Below are positions 1 through 12,547 of a DNA stretch of 64,000 bases, one piece after another. The position numbers were made by a program, and so were the translations under genes. Each line of letters opens with the position of its first letter. Within the stretch, counting starts at the first letter, position 1. Source of the DNA: Neodiprion pinetum (Eukaryota; Arthropoda; Insecta; Hymenoptera; Diprionidae); the NCBI RefSeq assembly GCF_021155775.2, contig NC_060232.1:27721922-27785921 (forward strand), written 5' to 3'. The notes beneath the pieces are model-generated. The model was not told the DNA's origin. It worked only from the letters and a program-made list of their open reading frames with translations, and searched no databases.

Positions 1-1302
1 TGTGTGTGTGTGTGTATATATGCACACGTAAAAGTGACGTGTATTTCACAGCTTTGCATCTCAATGCATGTCATGTATGAGTGCTTCGCTGCCTAGGCAA
101 GGGGGGGGGGGGGGGGCTGTAATAATACGTTCCTTTATTCAATTTGTACAGTGTAGTTGAGATGAGATAAAAATTCAGAAATGGTTACTCTAGTTCTTTT
201 TTTTTGCTAAGAACGTAAAAATTACAGCATAACACATGTATAATGAGTTTTAGAAGTCATGCTGTAAGGTACTACAAATTGTGAATACACACGTGTAGTT
301 CATACTATGAAATTTACGTGTGTATAAAGTGACACGATAGCGTAGGCTATACCTATATACATACAGATATCGTATATCCATACCACAGTATTGTCTTTGC
401 CTATCAGCTATTGATAAAGATCTAATACTGCGGTCATTAAGATTATTAAAACAGGCGTGGGCCACTATGAGCTAGCACTTTTTACTTAATTACGAAATAA
501 TTATCTATGTATTTACCTACAGTTTTGTTATATAAGTTAGGTTTACGATTATATTTCGAATACCTAGATTTCTTATTAAAAAGAAAACTTGTAATTCTGA
601 TGTAAAATTTGTATTACAATTGTAAACTTGTGCAAGTATTGATATAATAGATATTAGAGTTCTAACTGTTTATTATCTTTCGACTCATTTTGATTTTCAT
701 CCGAATATTTCTTTTTAATTTATTTTTCAATATTTTGAAACTACTTCTCAGCAAATTATTGTATGTATAATAGTGTGGTCGTTAAAAATTAAAATCTTTG
801 CGGCGCCCGAAAAAATCCTTCCTTCTGATGAGAAACTACGGGGAAAATTTTGCTTTTGCGATTTAAACAAAAATAACACGTGCCGACGGCCAATTGAAGT
901 TAATTTTTCGATAAAATTATGGTTTTTTTTTTTAATTTGTCTCAGTAGTTAAGTTTGGGTAAAAATCATCAAAAACGGCTTGTAGAAAATTAAATTCTCT
1001 ACAAAATTTTTTTTTTATCACCATATTTAGAGCTAAACAGCTAAAACAGAAAACAGCGCCGCAAAGATTTTAATTTTTAACGACCACACTATTATACATA
1101 CAACGCAGATGAGTTCATATTGTTCAAAAAGTTTGTCAATTCGATTACATTTACCAAAAATTGTATTTGACATTTTATATTTGTTAGGAAAGAAATTAAA
1201 TCCCAAGTCTTGAATTATTCTTGTATGACCTTCAGTAAATTGTAAACGGAGAAATCTATAGCAACTGACTGAATAATTAAAGTGAGAATTGTTTTTCAAT
1301 AG
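1..1302. other. Intron sequence of phosphoglucomutase gene (upstream of first visible exon)
   Basis: Non-coding sequence left of the first visible phosphoglucomutase exon, presumably intron because the protein needs about 82 more N-terminal residues and none are encoded here in any frame. It starts with a (TG)n run (1-14), has a 16-base G run (101-116), and contains a MITE (759-1103, listed separately). It ends in a pyrimidine-rich acceptor with AG at 1301-1302. Confidence 0.6.
759..1103. mobile_element. MITE-like element with 48-bp perfect terminal inverted repeats
   Basis: The 48 bases at 759-806 are the exact reverse complement of 1056-1103. The repeat contains the core GTGTGGTCGTTAAAAATTAA. 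The roughly 250-bp interior has no coding capacity and is AT-rich. Perfect long inverted ends around a short non-coding core define a miniature inverted-repeat transposable element. No target duplication is obvious in the flanks (AAATTA left, CGCAGA right), though a TA duplication could be hidden inside the symmetric ends. A Tc1/mariner origin is possible but not shown. It sits in the presumed intron just before the phosphoglucomutase exon at 1303. Confidence 0.75.
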
Positions 1303-3918
1303 GTAGGCAAGTTGATAGTAGGACAGAATGGGATCCTATCAACTCCGGCTGTTTCGGCTATTATTCGCAAGTACAAAACTCTTGGGGGAATTCTTTTAAC
1401 CGCATCACACAACCCTGGTGGTCCAGATGCTGATTTTGGAATAAAGTTCAATTGTGAAAACGGCGGACCTGCACCTGATGCTGTTACCAACAAAATTTAT
1501 GATATAACCAAAACTTTGAAAAGCTACAAAATTGCTTCAGGGATCAACGTTGATATATCTAAAATTCAGAGCACGAATATAGAAGTCGATGGAAGAAATT
1601 TTACTGTCGATGTTATTGACTCTGTCAACGATTACGTTGAACTGATGAAGAGCATTTTTGATTTCGCCGCTCTTAAGAAACTTATCCAAGGCAGCACGGA
1701 ACGATCTGCTTTTCAAGTTCTTATCAACTCAATGAGTGGCGGTAAGATATAGTTGCTGATAAAAATTTGTTAACCTACAGCTGAATTTACAGTGTGGAAT
1801 AACGTACGAAAAACTGTCCTAATCTGTCATAGTGAAATGACTGATCAATAACATCACTACTATACATCATTAATTTTACATTCAATGTCTTACTAGTCAC
1901 TGGGCCATATGTAAAACGGATATTTATCGACGAATTGAGCGCAGCTGAAGCAAACACAGTAAATATCATTCCATTGGAAGACTTTGGTGGACTTCATCCT
2001 GATCCTAACTTGACTTACGCAGTAGATCTTGTGAATACTGTTAAAAACGGCCCTTACGATCTTGGAGCAGCCTTTGATGGCGATGGAGATAGAAACATGG
2101 CAAGTTTTTGAAATCATACATGTGAGGCGCCTCATTTTAAATTTTTAGAATAGATGCAGCTCAGCTGGTCGTTAGGCACCGCCTCAGGGCAAATGTAATC
2201 AGTGAGTTATCAGACTACATTGAAGTAACGTCAATATTGGTGGTTCAATATTAGCGATAAATAAGAAAATAAATAATACTCTACGGTAAAAAGGTTCTAT
2301 ACACCTGATCACTTGTCTAACTAGCCATGCGGCGGTGCTCACTGTTCAATTAATTTCCTTTTATTTGTGAAGTTTAATGTAACTTACCTTGTATTTCAAA
2401 TAACAGTGTCCAGAAGTTTCTAAATATTATGATTTTTTTTCACATAATTAGTATAGTGAATAGCAGTATTTATGTTGGCTGCGTGTATTATTCAACAAAT
2501 TTGAATGCATTTTTAGATAATAGGCAAGAAGGCCTTCTTTGTCAATCCGTCAGATTCCTTGGCAGTCATAGCTGCGAATTTGGATTCTATTCCATACTTT
2601 AAAAAGACAGGTGTAAGAGGTTACGCTCGATCTATGCCTACAAGTGGTGCTGTTGATCGAGTAGCTGCAGCAACTGGTGTTGAATTTTTTGAAGTGCCAA
2701 CAGGATGGAAGTATTTTGGTGAGTGAAAACATCTTTTGTGTGAAATTTGATTCTACAGTTACTTGAAAACAGTATTTTGAATCAAATGAAACGATGATTG
2801 GAATTTGGAATGGTTAATTAAACGTTTTATATTGTGGACAGGCAATCTAATGGATGCAGGAAGACTTTCTTTATGTGGTGAGGAAAGTTTTGGAACTGGT
2901 TCCGACCATATTCGCGAAAAAGATGGAGTTTGGGCATGTCTTGCTTGGCTCAGCATTATTGCACACTCAGGTAAATCTGTCGAGGAAATTCTGCAAGCAC
3001 ATTGGACCAAGTATGGTAGAAACTTTTTTACAAGGTATGTCTTTATATAGTAAACATGAAGATCGAAATATCTGTCACTTTAACGAAATATTGATCAGCC
3101 CCTCAAACAAAACACCGTTTTCAAATATCCCATTACAGTCTGTCAAAATATCTAACTCATCATTGGTCACATTATAGCTTACTGCTGGTACATGTTGTTT
3201 GAACGGAAAATCATGACTTTTTCAAAATATTTTCCTTCCCATATGAATTTCGAGTTAGTTTCAGACGGAAAACCAATTTAACAACCCAAAAGACGAACGA
3301 TTCATGAAATTTTAAATTTCAATTGATCTCCATGATTCACTTTACAGATATGATTACGAAAATTGTGCATCTGACGCTGCAAATAAAATGATGCTCGAAC
3401 TTGAACAGCATATTAGCAATCCAAGTTTCAAAGGAACAAAACTTACAAATGCGGACAAGTCGTATGTTGTTAAACATGCTGACAATTACGCGTACAAGGA
3501 TCCAATTGATGGAAGTGTTGCTCAGAAACAGGTTTGGACATATGATGTACTTGTAGGTAGTGTTATGAATTCAAGTGCGCTCTGAAATCCATGTGCTTCT
3601 CTGAGAGGATTATATATTGATGCACCAAAATTAATTACTAAATATGATGAGTTGAGACCACCCTTCATAATTATTTTCAACTCCTCTCTACAGGGTCTGC
3701 GAGTGTTGTTTGAAGATGGTTCTCGAGTGATCTTTCGTTTATCTGGAACAGGTAGTTCTGGAGCTACAATCCGACTTTATGTTGAAAGTTATGAGTCTGA
3801 CCCAACAACTTACAACGAAGATCCCCAAAAAATTCTTGCTCCGCTTCTAAATATTGCTCTTCAATTGAGTAAACTCCAGGAGCACACTGGACGTAACGCT
3901 CCAACTGTCATCACATAA
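1303..3918 (+). CDS. Pgm1: Phosphoglucomutase-1, C-terminal six exons (5' part outside window)
   Basis: This enzyme interconverts glucose-1-phosphate and glucose-6-phosphate in the cytosol, linking glycogen/trehalose metabolism to glycolysis. Exons, with phases that join cleanly: 1303-1741, 1897-2099, 2517-2718, 2842-3034, 3348-3531 and 3694-3918, the last ending in TAA. Together they give 481 residues; animal PGM1 is about 560, so some 82 N-terminal residues lie left of the window. Catalytic motifs are all present: TASHNPGG with the phosphoserine codon at 1405-1407, the Mg-binding loop DGDGDR at 2076-2093, the sugar-binding GEESFGTGSDHIREKDG in exon 4, and the phosphate-binding RLSGTGSSGATIRLY in the last exon. 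The C-terminus PTVIT is typical of the family. No frameshift or stop interrupts it. The third visible exon is preceded by a GC-AG intron. Assignment is by remembered family sequence; no search was run. Confidence 0.96.
2100..2516 (+). other. Pgm1: GC-AG intron in phosphoglucomutase gene
   Basis: The exon ending DGDGDRNM closes at 2099 with ATG and the intron opens GCAAGT at 2100. The acceptor is TTTTTAG at 2510-2516, after which the protein continues IIGKKAFFVNPSDS in phase 0. No GT donor nearby preserves the conserved protein. GCAAGT is the usual consensus of the minor GC-AG intron class spliced by the U2 machinery. Confidence 0.85.
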
Positions 3919-6830
3919 AACTTATTAGCTAGTCCACATTCGTCTACAGTACCTAGCACTTTTCATCGCAGCAGTATGTATAGTATATTTAATTATACAA
4001 ATTTTGTGTTAGACGTACAATGCATATTTGAATAGTTTTAATTTTACCAAAAAAAATTCTGAATTAAAGTTCAATATGATAAAAGAAGGTCCGATTTTAC
4101 CAGAGACTCGATCATAAACTTCTTTACCGAACTTCTCACCGCAGAATGCAACCTTTGTGATATTTACAATGCCAAATACACCTCTTCAATTTATATCGTA
4201 TACTCGATTATGCAGAATTGCAATGAAATGCATAATACTGTTTGATAAAAGAGGATGCTTTCTACAAGATTATTACAGCTAACAACCATGTTGCAATTAG
4301 ATTGAAATAGAACTTAAAAGTTGTTTTCCTCAAAATGTTCTTATTCCAAAAAAAAAGCAATAATGTAGTGATTAACATGAGGAAATTTTACATACAGGAA
4401 GTAAGTGTTATATAGCTTTAGATATTTGAGTTGTCATCTGAAAAAAAATTTGTCTGAAAAGTAATATTGCTGCTCAACTTTTTTTTTCACTTTTACACGA
4501 ATTTTTCATGTACAATAAGCATCTCAATTTTATCCATGGGAATGCTGCAATTAAAATATTATATTCTCAAACTTTGCCGATACTTAAAATTTATATATTC
4601 TGAATAATAGATTTTTATAGTCCGATTATATATGTTCTTAACATAAATCACTTACTCGAAAAGCACAGTTTATGATAAAAGAATGATGGTTTAAATTTAC
4701 TCTGAAAGATAAAGACGCTTTACTACATTACTTTACATTCTCGTACAAATAAATTGCGGAGTAATGGTAGGGATGATTTTTAATCGTCGAAAAATCAATG
4801 TCATTGGCTGTCTGTAAGTTTTGACATACCAACAGTATCACTTACTTACATGAACCTGAAAAGGGGTAACTTTTCAAGTGTCCAAGTAATAAAACAAAAA
4901 CGCTGAATACATTCAGTTAAAAATTCGCTTTAGAACTAAATTGAACAATGCGGTCTAATATTATTAGTTTATATTACCGTTAACTTAACTGTACAGAAAA
5001 TAACGACACAGTTATCATAGATCGATAGATATCTATTGTGATCATATCAATACGAATTACTTTTAGTATTTAAAAATTGCAACTTGAGATATAACTTGAT
5101 ATTGCTGTTTACCAGCTCTACAAGTTATTCAATGTAATAATTTACGACATAATTGTCAAATCATCAATGTGAACAAATATCAGTGCCTGAACATGAATTT
5201 GAAATTTATCGAACGACAAAAACCAGCTCTTCGTGGCAAATAATGAGTTCCTCACAATTTTTACCGCAGGGGTTCAATACAGCTTACCTCTTAGTATTCA
5301 GAATGAAAAACATTCTTACCATTCTAATCATTAATACTTAACAGTATATCAACATGCATACACTACATTCTGACATGATCTGCTGTTCTGGTATATCGAC
5401 ATAAATTGCTCAGTGATAAAAAATCTATCAAGCCAACGGTTGAAATGGGTAGTTTGCTTATTTCTTTTCATATGCTTTAGATGTTCAACACTATTTTTAC
5501 AATTATATATAATTTTATTTTTTTTAAACATCCACGAGACAATTACGAACTTAGGTACCTATGATTTTTCATCACGTTTTTCTATCTATCAGTAACTTGC
5601 TAGTAAAGTGAATTTATTCTGCATACAATTTGTATTTCCTTATCAATTACTGCTTGTATTATATATATTCAGTTAATTTGTATGGGAAACTTTAGTCAGT
5701 GCGTGGATGTGCGGGATACTAGTAATTTTTCAAAGATCTAGGAAAAATGATAAAATTGAAAGTTTCAATTTTCTATGAAGTTTGAAAAAATGACCCTCCA
5801 CACCGCTGAGGTTGGACATAGTTTTGAATATAAGAGATATCTATAAGTTTGTTATGAAAATGTGATGGTGATGTAAAATTAACAATGACATCATTTTGTT
5901 TGTGATGTCTCGTGTCTCTTCATACAAAACTATACATAGAGTAAGTTATACTAAACAGTTTAATACTAAAAGTATTTCAAGAAATGTGAATGTCAGTATT
6001 ACATTCACCGAAAAATTGCGAAATAAATTTAATTGGTATGGCAATGTACATTACAACGAAGTGTACAAACAAAAAACCAACTATCTACAGTTTTAAAAGT
6101 CCACTGAATACAGTGTTAAGTAATCGTAAAGAAAAAACAATTTTATGATAACTAAAGAGGTATAATGGTAATCAGTTTATACGAGTATAATCGCAGATAG
6201 AAATATTCTTAGTTCACTTTTTGCTTTTATTAATTGTTGCTTCAGCTAATGGAAAATAAGTAAAAAAAACACAAAAAAAAATGTATATATACATTCATGT
6301 AACACACTAATGGGATCTATATTGCTTGTATAAATGTGAGGTTAGTCTTTTTCTTTCTTAAAAGTTTTTTTCAAACAATTTTGTTTTAGCACTAAGTATT
6401 TGACAACAAAGTAATATATGTCCTTTAATGATGTAGTGTTAATAGCTTGTGTAGTTTGCAACTATCATTTCATTGTGTCAAAATTCGATTTGTAAAGGAC
6501 TGTAGGTTTTGATAAGAGATGAAGAATCCTAGAGAAAAACGTCGTTTTCAAGTACAATGGCCAATTTGACATAGCAGATTTTTGATTAGTTTTCATCTTC
6601 GGTCTTGATTAATTTTTTTGTGTTTTCTTTTTTGTTTTGTTTTTGCAAACGACGTTTTCAGGTGGGTCTGAAATTTTTTGAGATTATGCGTCTGGAAGAT
6701 TCCAATGGAATTCTGTAAATAATCGATGATGAGCGGGAGGATACTTGGGGACCTGAGGCGACACAAGCTCCCATCCGACTAAAACCTCCATGTCACAATT
6801 CAATATGCACGTAGTTGTCTTGGAAAGTAT
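3919..6830. other. 3' UTR of phosphoglucomutase and AT-rich intergenic sequence
   Basis: Directly after the stop codon comes AT-rich sequence with a possible ATTAAA poly(A) signal at 4063-4068. The rest of the interval has only short, chance-looking open frames. A weak inverted pair (AAAACGTCGTTT near 6537 and its reverse complement near 6647) was seen but is too short to call an element. Confidence 0.5.
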
Positions 6831-7128
6831 TTAACCCTTTAACTGCCATTGTAGCATATTTGCTACAATGATGAAACCGCTATTTTTACAAATACCTACT
6901 TCAATTCAATTTAAAAATCCTGAACGAATTTGAAAAATAGTAACGCACTCTAAAGAAAGTTTTCACTGAATAATTTCATTTGAAAAACTTTTAATTTAGG
7001 CATGAAATTTGAAAAACTATTTTTAAAAAGTGTAATTTTTCAAATATGTTGATTGAGAAAAATTTGAAGTGGTTGAGAAAAATGATTTTTTTGAACGGCA
7101 AAGACGTCTGGCCGTTAAAGCGACAAAC
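6831..7128. mobile_element. Possible decayed piggyBac-type MITE
   Basis: The left end reads TTAACCCTTTAACTGCC, the layout of piggyBac-family ends (TTAA target plus CCC). The right end, read on the minus strand, resembles it through CTTTAACGGCC, but the terminal TTAA is lost. Just inside the left end is a perfect 10-bp hairpin stem, CATTGTAGCA/TGCTACAATG. There is no coding capacity. The inverted match is imperfect, so this is tentative. Confidence 0.35.
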
Positions 7129-10100
7129 GTCTGTGTTCTATTTTCTGTTGAACTCAAGATTAAGAGGTGCCCTAATCATGTAATTGTACCTATGTTCAAA
7201 TAACCCGTAGAAGTAATCGTGTTAATTTTCCATCTTATGTAACTTTGTAATGGAAAGTTTTGAAGTTTCCAAAGATATAATAGAGTATTATGAAGCTTAA
7301 TTTAAAAATTCAGAATTATTTACTGCTATTCAGAAATTGTGGTTTGTTTTTGACCCTGTAACTTGCTACTGATTGTGGGAAAACAATTGGAAATTGGCAA
7401 TGCTCTCTTTTCAATATTATGATAGTATTTTGCCACGAAGTCATGTCAGATATATGAGCTTCTCGCCTTAAGTCTAATTCTCCAACTCCAAAGTTGGTCT
7501 GTTGACCTGTGGAATCTTGACCTGAAAAAATGACTATCTTTTCATTAATCACTCTCATCTCTATGTATAGATTTGTAACTGCACCGTAATTACAGCTTCA
7601 AAAATATTGTCATGTCACGCAGGAAACTGAAAACATGTAAGATCTAAAAATGAATTGATAGACGTTCTAAATCCATATTGTTGTCGATATATATTATTTT
7701 TTATCTATATAATTTGTTCATTAGATATGTGACATGGTCTCAGGTCGTGATGTGGTAGCTGTGTCACAAGAGACCAGCGATGACTGCCGATTGTACTATA
7801 AAACATAAACATATAACATTTGTACTATAGTAATTACTATCTAAGAGTTTTCGAGTGAATGCCTAAAGCTATACGTGTTATTATCCCTAATGTGAACTTA
7901 TTTTCTGTTTAACTAGATGTACAAACTACTCTTTCTCCACCCAATTCATTTAATTACATTAGTAGACTCTCGTATTCCATTTGTTACTAAGATTTTGTCA
8001 TGATACAAAGTTGTTATATTAGTGCATTTATCAAGTCAAAGTATTAGGCAAAATGGAATGTGCATTTGATATGATTCGTAATGTCTATAAATAATTTATT
8101 ACTAATTTTTATTCAGATCTATTTGTTTCAATTTCATTGTAAAAGGTTGAAATTGAATACAGACGATATGTCCAATCTTGGTAAATTGCTTTGTAAATTG
8201 CTTAAATATCGCTTCGCTTCCATGTCGGTGAATGTTAAATCAAACTCGTACTATTATTTCGTTAGCATGCACGTACATAGTATCGTATCATGCTGATCAT
8301 CCTGATTCTACTATTGTTACATACCCTAAGTACCTTTAATAACGGTGGAAGATATAATTAGAGGCTATGATTGCTGACTAACCATCTACTTGGTACATTT
8401 GTGGAATCTTCATTTATACATCGCAAATAGATGTTGAAGTTCCATGTACGATGTAGAGGGAAAAAATCTAACTAGACTGTTTAAAATTACTTGGGATTCG
8501 AACACTCGAGCACTGATTTTTTTCGTTTCTTATTCTACTAAGTGAGTGATGAGAAGAGAAGTTGTAATCCAGCAATCACACTTAACAGAAAAAGTGAGAT
8601 CATGTCAGAATAATATATAACTTTAATTATGAGATGTGAAATACTTGAAACTTTTAGGTTTCTAAGTACATTATTATAGACTGGGTATCGCCATGCGTAT
8701 ATCCTGACAATATTGGTTGTTATTATCAAGTATTGAATATGTACTGTGAACAGGATCCTCTTACTAAATGGCGAACAACATTTTTTTCTGGTTCACTTTG
8801 TTAGCGTGGAGGGTATCTCGATTTGTGAAGTTACTTTTTCTTATTCATGCAAACCTGATGAAATCTCAGCTGCTGTATATTATTTCACACAATTCCCCTA
8901 ACTCATATCCGACTGATTGTTGAAATATTTCGATGATGATTAGTGATAATTATATGCCCAGGAATAAAGCCAACGGAATGTGTACAGTGGAGAGTTATAA
9001 ATCACGCAAGGTCAGAATATTTTAACAAAGTAGTATGTCTAATTACTGTATGTTTTTATAATATACTTGGTACATTTTTTTGCAAACCAGAATAACGTAG
9101 TGATTATAAATTGGAATTCCTTGGTAAGTGTTTTTATGCGGTAGTGAACATCTGTGATTTCTTAATTGATGGTAATGGTCGTATCACAAGAAATTCAACT
9201 TCTTTGTTCAGTATTTTATTGTTATTATTGCTACACATTAGACGCCGTTGAATTTTGGAGAATAAAGACATCACGTATATAGATGCCACATGTTAAGTAA
9301 TTGATAATTTTTTAAGATTTATCGACACAAGAAATTTAACACCCGAGGTGCGTCACCATTTATTAAATGAGTACTTTGCAAAGACTACTGTTGGCGGTAC
9401 GCTTTGTAGCGTTGTAGATTAGCGACCATTCATTTAACGATGGGAACTTTTCTGCCGAACTAAAATAATAAAAAAAATTCTTTTTCCTTTCAGTTAAAAA
9501 TATTGATTTCTGCAAAAGCAGAATGCTACGATGATTTGTTCGATACATGTTTTCGGATGGTTCACGGAAAAATGAGTGCAATCAGCTGTAATCTGTTGCA
9601 ACAATCGATTTGCAAAAATAAACCGACAACCACAGAAATTTTCTCGTATGTTTGCAGTTGTTCATTCTACGTTCTGATTGTGTTTGTTAGTTTGCTTGGG
9701 ATCCAATTAGTCGGAAAAACCTTACATAGATCGATTCTAGGATAAAAAGTTTTTGAGTACCAAAGCTGCAAAACGAACGTTAATTAATTCGAATTTTTTC
9801 AGAAATTTTTTTACTGATTTCGAACAGCATTGGAATAAAATTTATCTGAACCAAAGAAAACTCTAAGCGAATCCACGCCTGCGTTTTCCATATCCCCAAA
9901 ATAGTAGCGCCTTCCGACACGAAACAAGTTTTTGGAACTCATTTTCGAAGTGCACGGATGATAAATGCATGTCGGCAAACGACTTTATTCTGTCGTATTT
10001 TGCATCACGAATGCAGTACATATTTACCACAGCAAAATGCCATTATAATAGTTGTAACTGAACAAATCACAAACATCAACGATTGATATTACTTGGCATG

Positions 10101-10972
10101 GCAGTAAGATAAAATAATTGACAACTTTTATGAGCTCGCAATCACTGGAAACTTTCTGCAAAACATTGTCTCTCGGTTTTAAGCATCTATGAAATATTGA
10201 AATTTCATTTTATCAACATGTTCGCAATTTTTTGTTTCTATATATGGAAAATTATCCAGTTGAACATGGTCCGAGGCTAAATGGCTAAGGTGCTTGGCTG
10301 TGCAGCACTCGACCAACCAAGAAAGCCATCCTATAACCTGCGGCCATGAATGCATAGTGGTTGCAGTTTTTAGCGAAGATTTGGTCATCTGCCCCGGATA
10401 GCTTCTAGGCAATTCTTAGCAGTTCTTCGAGATAATTTACAATCGTTAACGGATATGTAACACTTAACAGTTTGACCAATAGATTCGAAATTTTGACAGA
10501 TACTGTCAATGTTATCAGTTTCAGGCTCCTATTGTTGTTGAGAAAACTTGTTTGCGTAATCACTCTGAGGTAGAAATATATTTTACTCGGTATTTTAGCT
10601 TTGAAACCATTTTCCCCCAACGGTCGATTGTCTTTCGTGATGTGTTCAGTCCGAATCCTACGTGCCTTCTCGGCCGACGGTGATCTTCGCATGTTGCTGC
10701 TAAATGGTGGACACAAAGATCTCACAGTACTACCGACTGGTATTTAGAGTGACTGCATTTTGTTGGGGAGTCGCCGATCCATATTGAGAGGGATGAATTC
10801 TCGCTGTAGATAAACGATTTGAAGACAAATGGTTTTACGGATTTTTGATGAACGCTCAAATTATTGGTTTTCGTGATTCTAGTAGATTTTAGCTGTGCGT
10901 AACGCATGGTAAAAATGTTTCGTTGAATCGAATACCTCGCTGTTTAAAACTCCATTAACTCGGGATATCACG
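7129..10972. other. Intergenic sequence without recognisable gene
   Basis: Open frames here are under 110 codons, overlap each other on both strands and match no family I recognise. Base composition is AT-rich throughout. I see no convincing exon, RNA gene or long repeat. Confidence 0.5.
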
Positions 10973-11120
10973 TTAACCTTTAGAGGGCTGGTCTGGTTCT
11001 TTGAAGAGTCAGCAGATAACTCGGAAACTCCACCAGACGTGTTGACTATTTATATGCATAAATTATAACTTTAAAAAATGTCGAATTTCAAGGGAAAAAT
11101 GTCGGCACTCCAGAGGTTAA
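10973..11120. mobile_element. Possible short TTAA-flanked MITE
   Basis: A 148-bp segment is bounded by TTAA at 10973-10976 and 11117-11120. Immediately inside, the ends are CCTTTAGAGGGC and (minus strand) CCTCTGGAGTGC, matching at 9 of 12 positions. TTAA flanks plus CC-starting inverted ends are the signature of piggyBac-derived MITEs. The small size and imperfect ends keep confidence low. Confidence 0.4.
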
Positions 11121-11575
11121 ACAACACACGCCGAATACGCTACCGCTTGCGGTGGTGTGTAAACGAGCACATGTGATTCATTCAATTTCAATAAATATAT
11201 GTTATTGATAATTATTTATCGTTATTTTCTTGTACAATTTAGGCCCGAATCCTTCAACAATAATCGAAATTTGAAGTAAGTTCAGCCTATCTCCAATCTA
11301 TGCATAAAAAATGAAACGCCGCGTTAAGTGTGTCGGAGGAAACAGGCGTTATTCATTAGCTTTTGTCTAAGTCTCCCGATGTCTTCATTTTTCGACTATT
11401 TAGTATGCAAAAAATTTAAAATCCTAATATCGATTTAAAAGAGCAATTATGGATTAATTGGATCCTTCGGAATGCGAGAAAGACCAACAACTGAGAAAAT
11501 GTGGAAAAATGTGGAGAAATATTCTGTTTTGCGACTTTAAGTTTAGACCCGCAGCGCGCAACGATTCTAGACTGA
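11121..11575. other. Left flank of the inverted-arm element
   Basis: Mostly AT-rich sequence, apart from a hairpin-prone stretch near 11130-11165. From 11458 an open frame runs into the arm to 11688; it matches no family I know, and its in-arm half is also found, broken, in the right arm. No target duplication with the right flank is visible. Confidence 0.35.
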
Positions 11576-12034
11576 AAAAATTCAGAGTAACTGTAATACA
11601 TCACGGATGCTCTAATTTTCAGCCAGATGAAATGGATGCTCCGTATATGAAACAGTATTTAACGCAGTGTCCTGATTTGAAGACCTAAAAAGGTGATTGT
11701 CGGCGATTTTTTTTTTGATGGGGAGAAAAAGAAAGATGCTTCTTAAAACTTCGAGTGTATTTTAACACACATTTGAAAGGTACAAGCAAAAATTTTTATC
11801 ATCCAACTGTCGCAGAACGGCATCGTTATCAGCTGGCCCGTTAACTTAAAAAAATATCTTTAGTCAACGGCTGACCATCGAAGGGCCTAGCCGCTTGAGT
11901 CTGGAATTGGCAGGAAAGATAAAGTGCGTATTTCTTGTCTGAAATGTAGAAACTAAAATCATTTGACATCATATCATATCATATATCATACATCATACAT
12001 CTTACTTAGTATTAAAGTTCGGATGTTCAGAAAG

Positions 12035-12069
12035 TGACGTCACCCAAAATTTTTTTTCTCCTGACGTCA
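12035..12069 (+). promoter_or_regulatory. Pair of TGACGTCA (CRE/ATF-type) sites in left arm
   Basis: Perfect palindromic TGACGTCA octamers occur at 12035-12042 and 12062-12069, separated by a T-rich spacer. The same pair sits in the right arm (39113-39120 perfect; 39086-39093 with one change). CREB/ATF proteins bind this octamer. In the left arm the sites lie about 70 bp upstream of an ATG (12138) opening into the 60-bp repeat. Function is inferred. Confidence 0.5.
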
Positions 12070-12187
12070 TCGATGTAGAATCAGCTAGCCGAATTCCTCA
12101 GTTTGGAAACAACCGCGCAGTAGAGCGGCGTACGAGAATGGCGCTCCGCAGATTTCGAGTACCGAGTTCTCTACTTCCTGATCCTGC

Positions 12188-12547
12188 GCTCCAGGTCCGC
12201 TACCTGGTGCAACTCGACTTCCAGGACGAGCGCTCTGTAGTTTCTGCGTTCAAGGTCTACTACCTGGTGGAACTTGACTTCCAGGACAAGCGCTTCGTAG
12301 TTTCTGCGCTCCAGATCCGCTACCTGGTGGAACTCGAGTTCAGGAACAAGCGCTCCGTGGTTCTTGCGCTCCAGATCCGCTACCTGGTGAAACTCGACTT
12401 CCAGGACGAGCGCTCCGTAGTTTCTGCGCTCAAGTTCTACTACCTGGTGGAACTTGACTTCCAGGACAAGCGCTCCACGGTTCCTGCCCTCCACGTCCGC
12501 GACCCGGTGAATCTCGACTCTCGGTGGACGAGGAGGACGAGGATTTC
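12188..12547 (+). repeat. 60-bp minisatellite, six units, in left arm
   Basis: Six tandem units of exactly 60 bp start at about 12188, 12248, 12308, 12368, 12428 and 12488. Several units carry an internal hairpin, for example CCAGGT-CCGCT-ACCTGG at the start of the first. Because 60 is divisible by three, long open frames appear on both strands: 12138-12557 plus, with a 20-residue repeat such as YLVELDFQDKRSVVSALQIR, and 12171-12587 minus. Whether either is translated is unknown. The right arm has only about three units. The plus frame stops just after a perfect splice donor (CACG|GTGAGTAA), so this could be a repeat-bearing first exon of an element gene. Confidence 0.85.

Noticed and set aside
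10258..10345. tRNA-derived SINE or tRNA (GGCTAAATGGCTAAGGTGCTTGG)
   Set aside because: An A-box-like word is present but there is no B box (GGTTCGA) at the right distance and no cloverleaf fold that I can draw. The quoted words span 10273-10295 in two parts.
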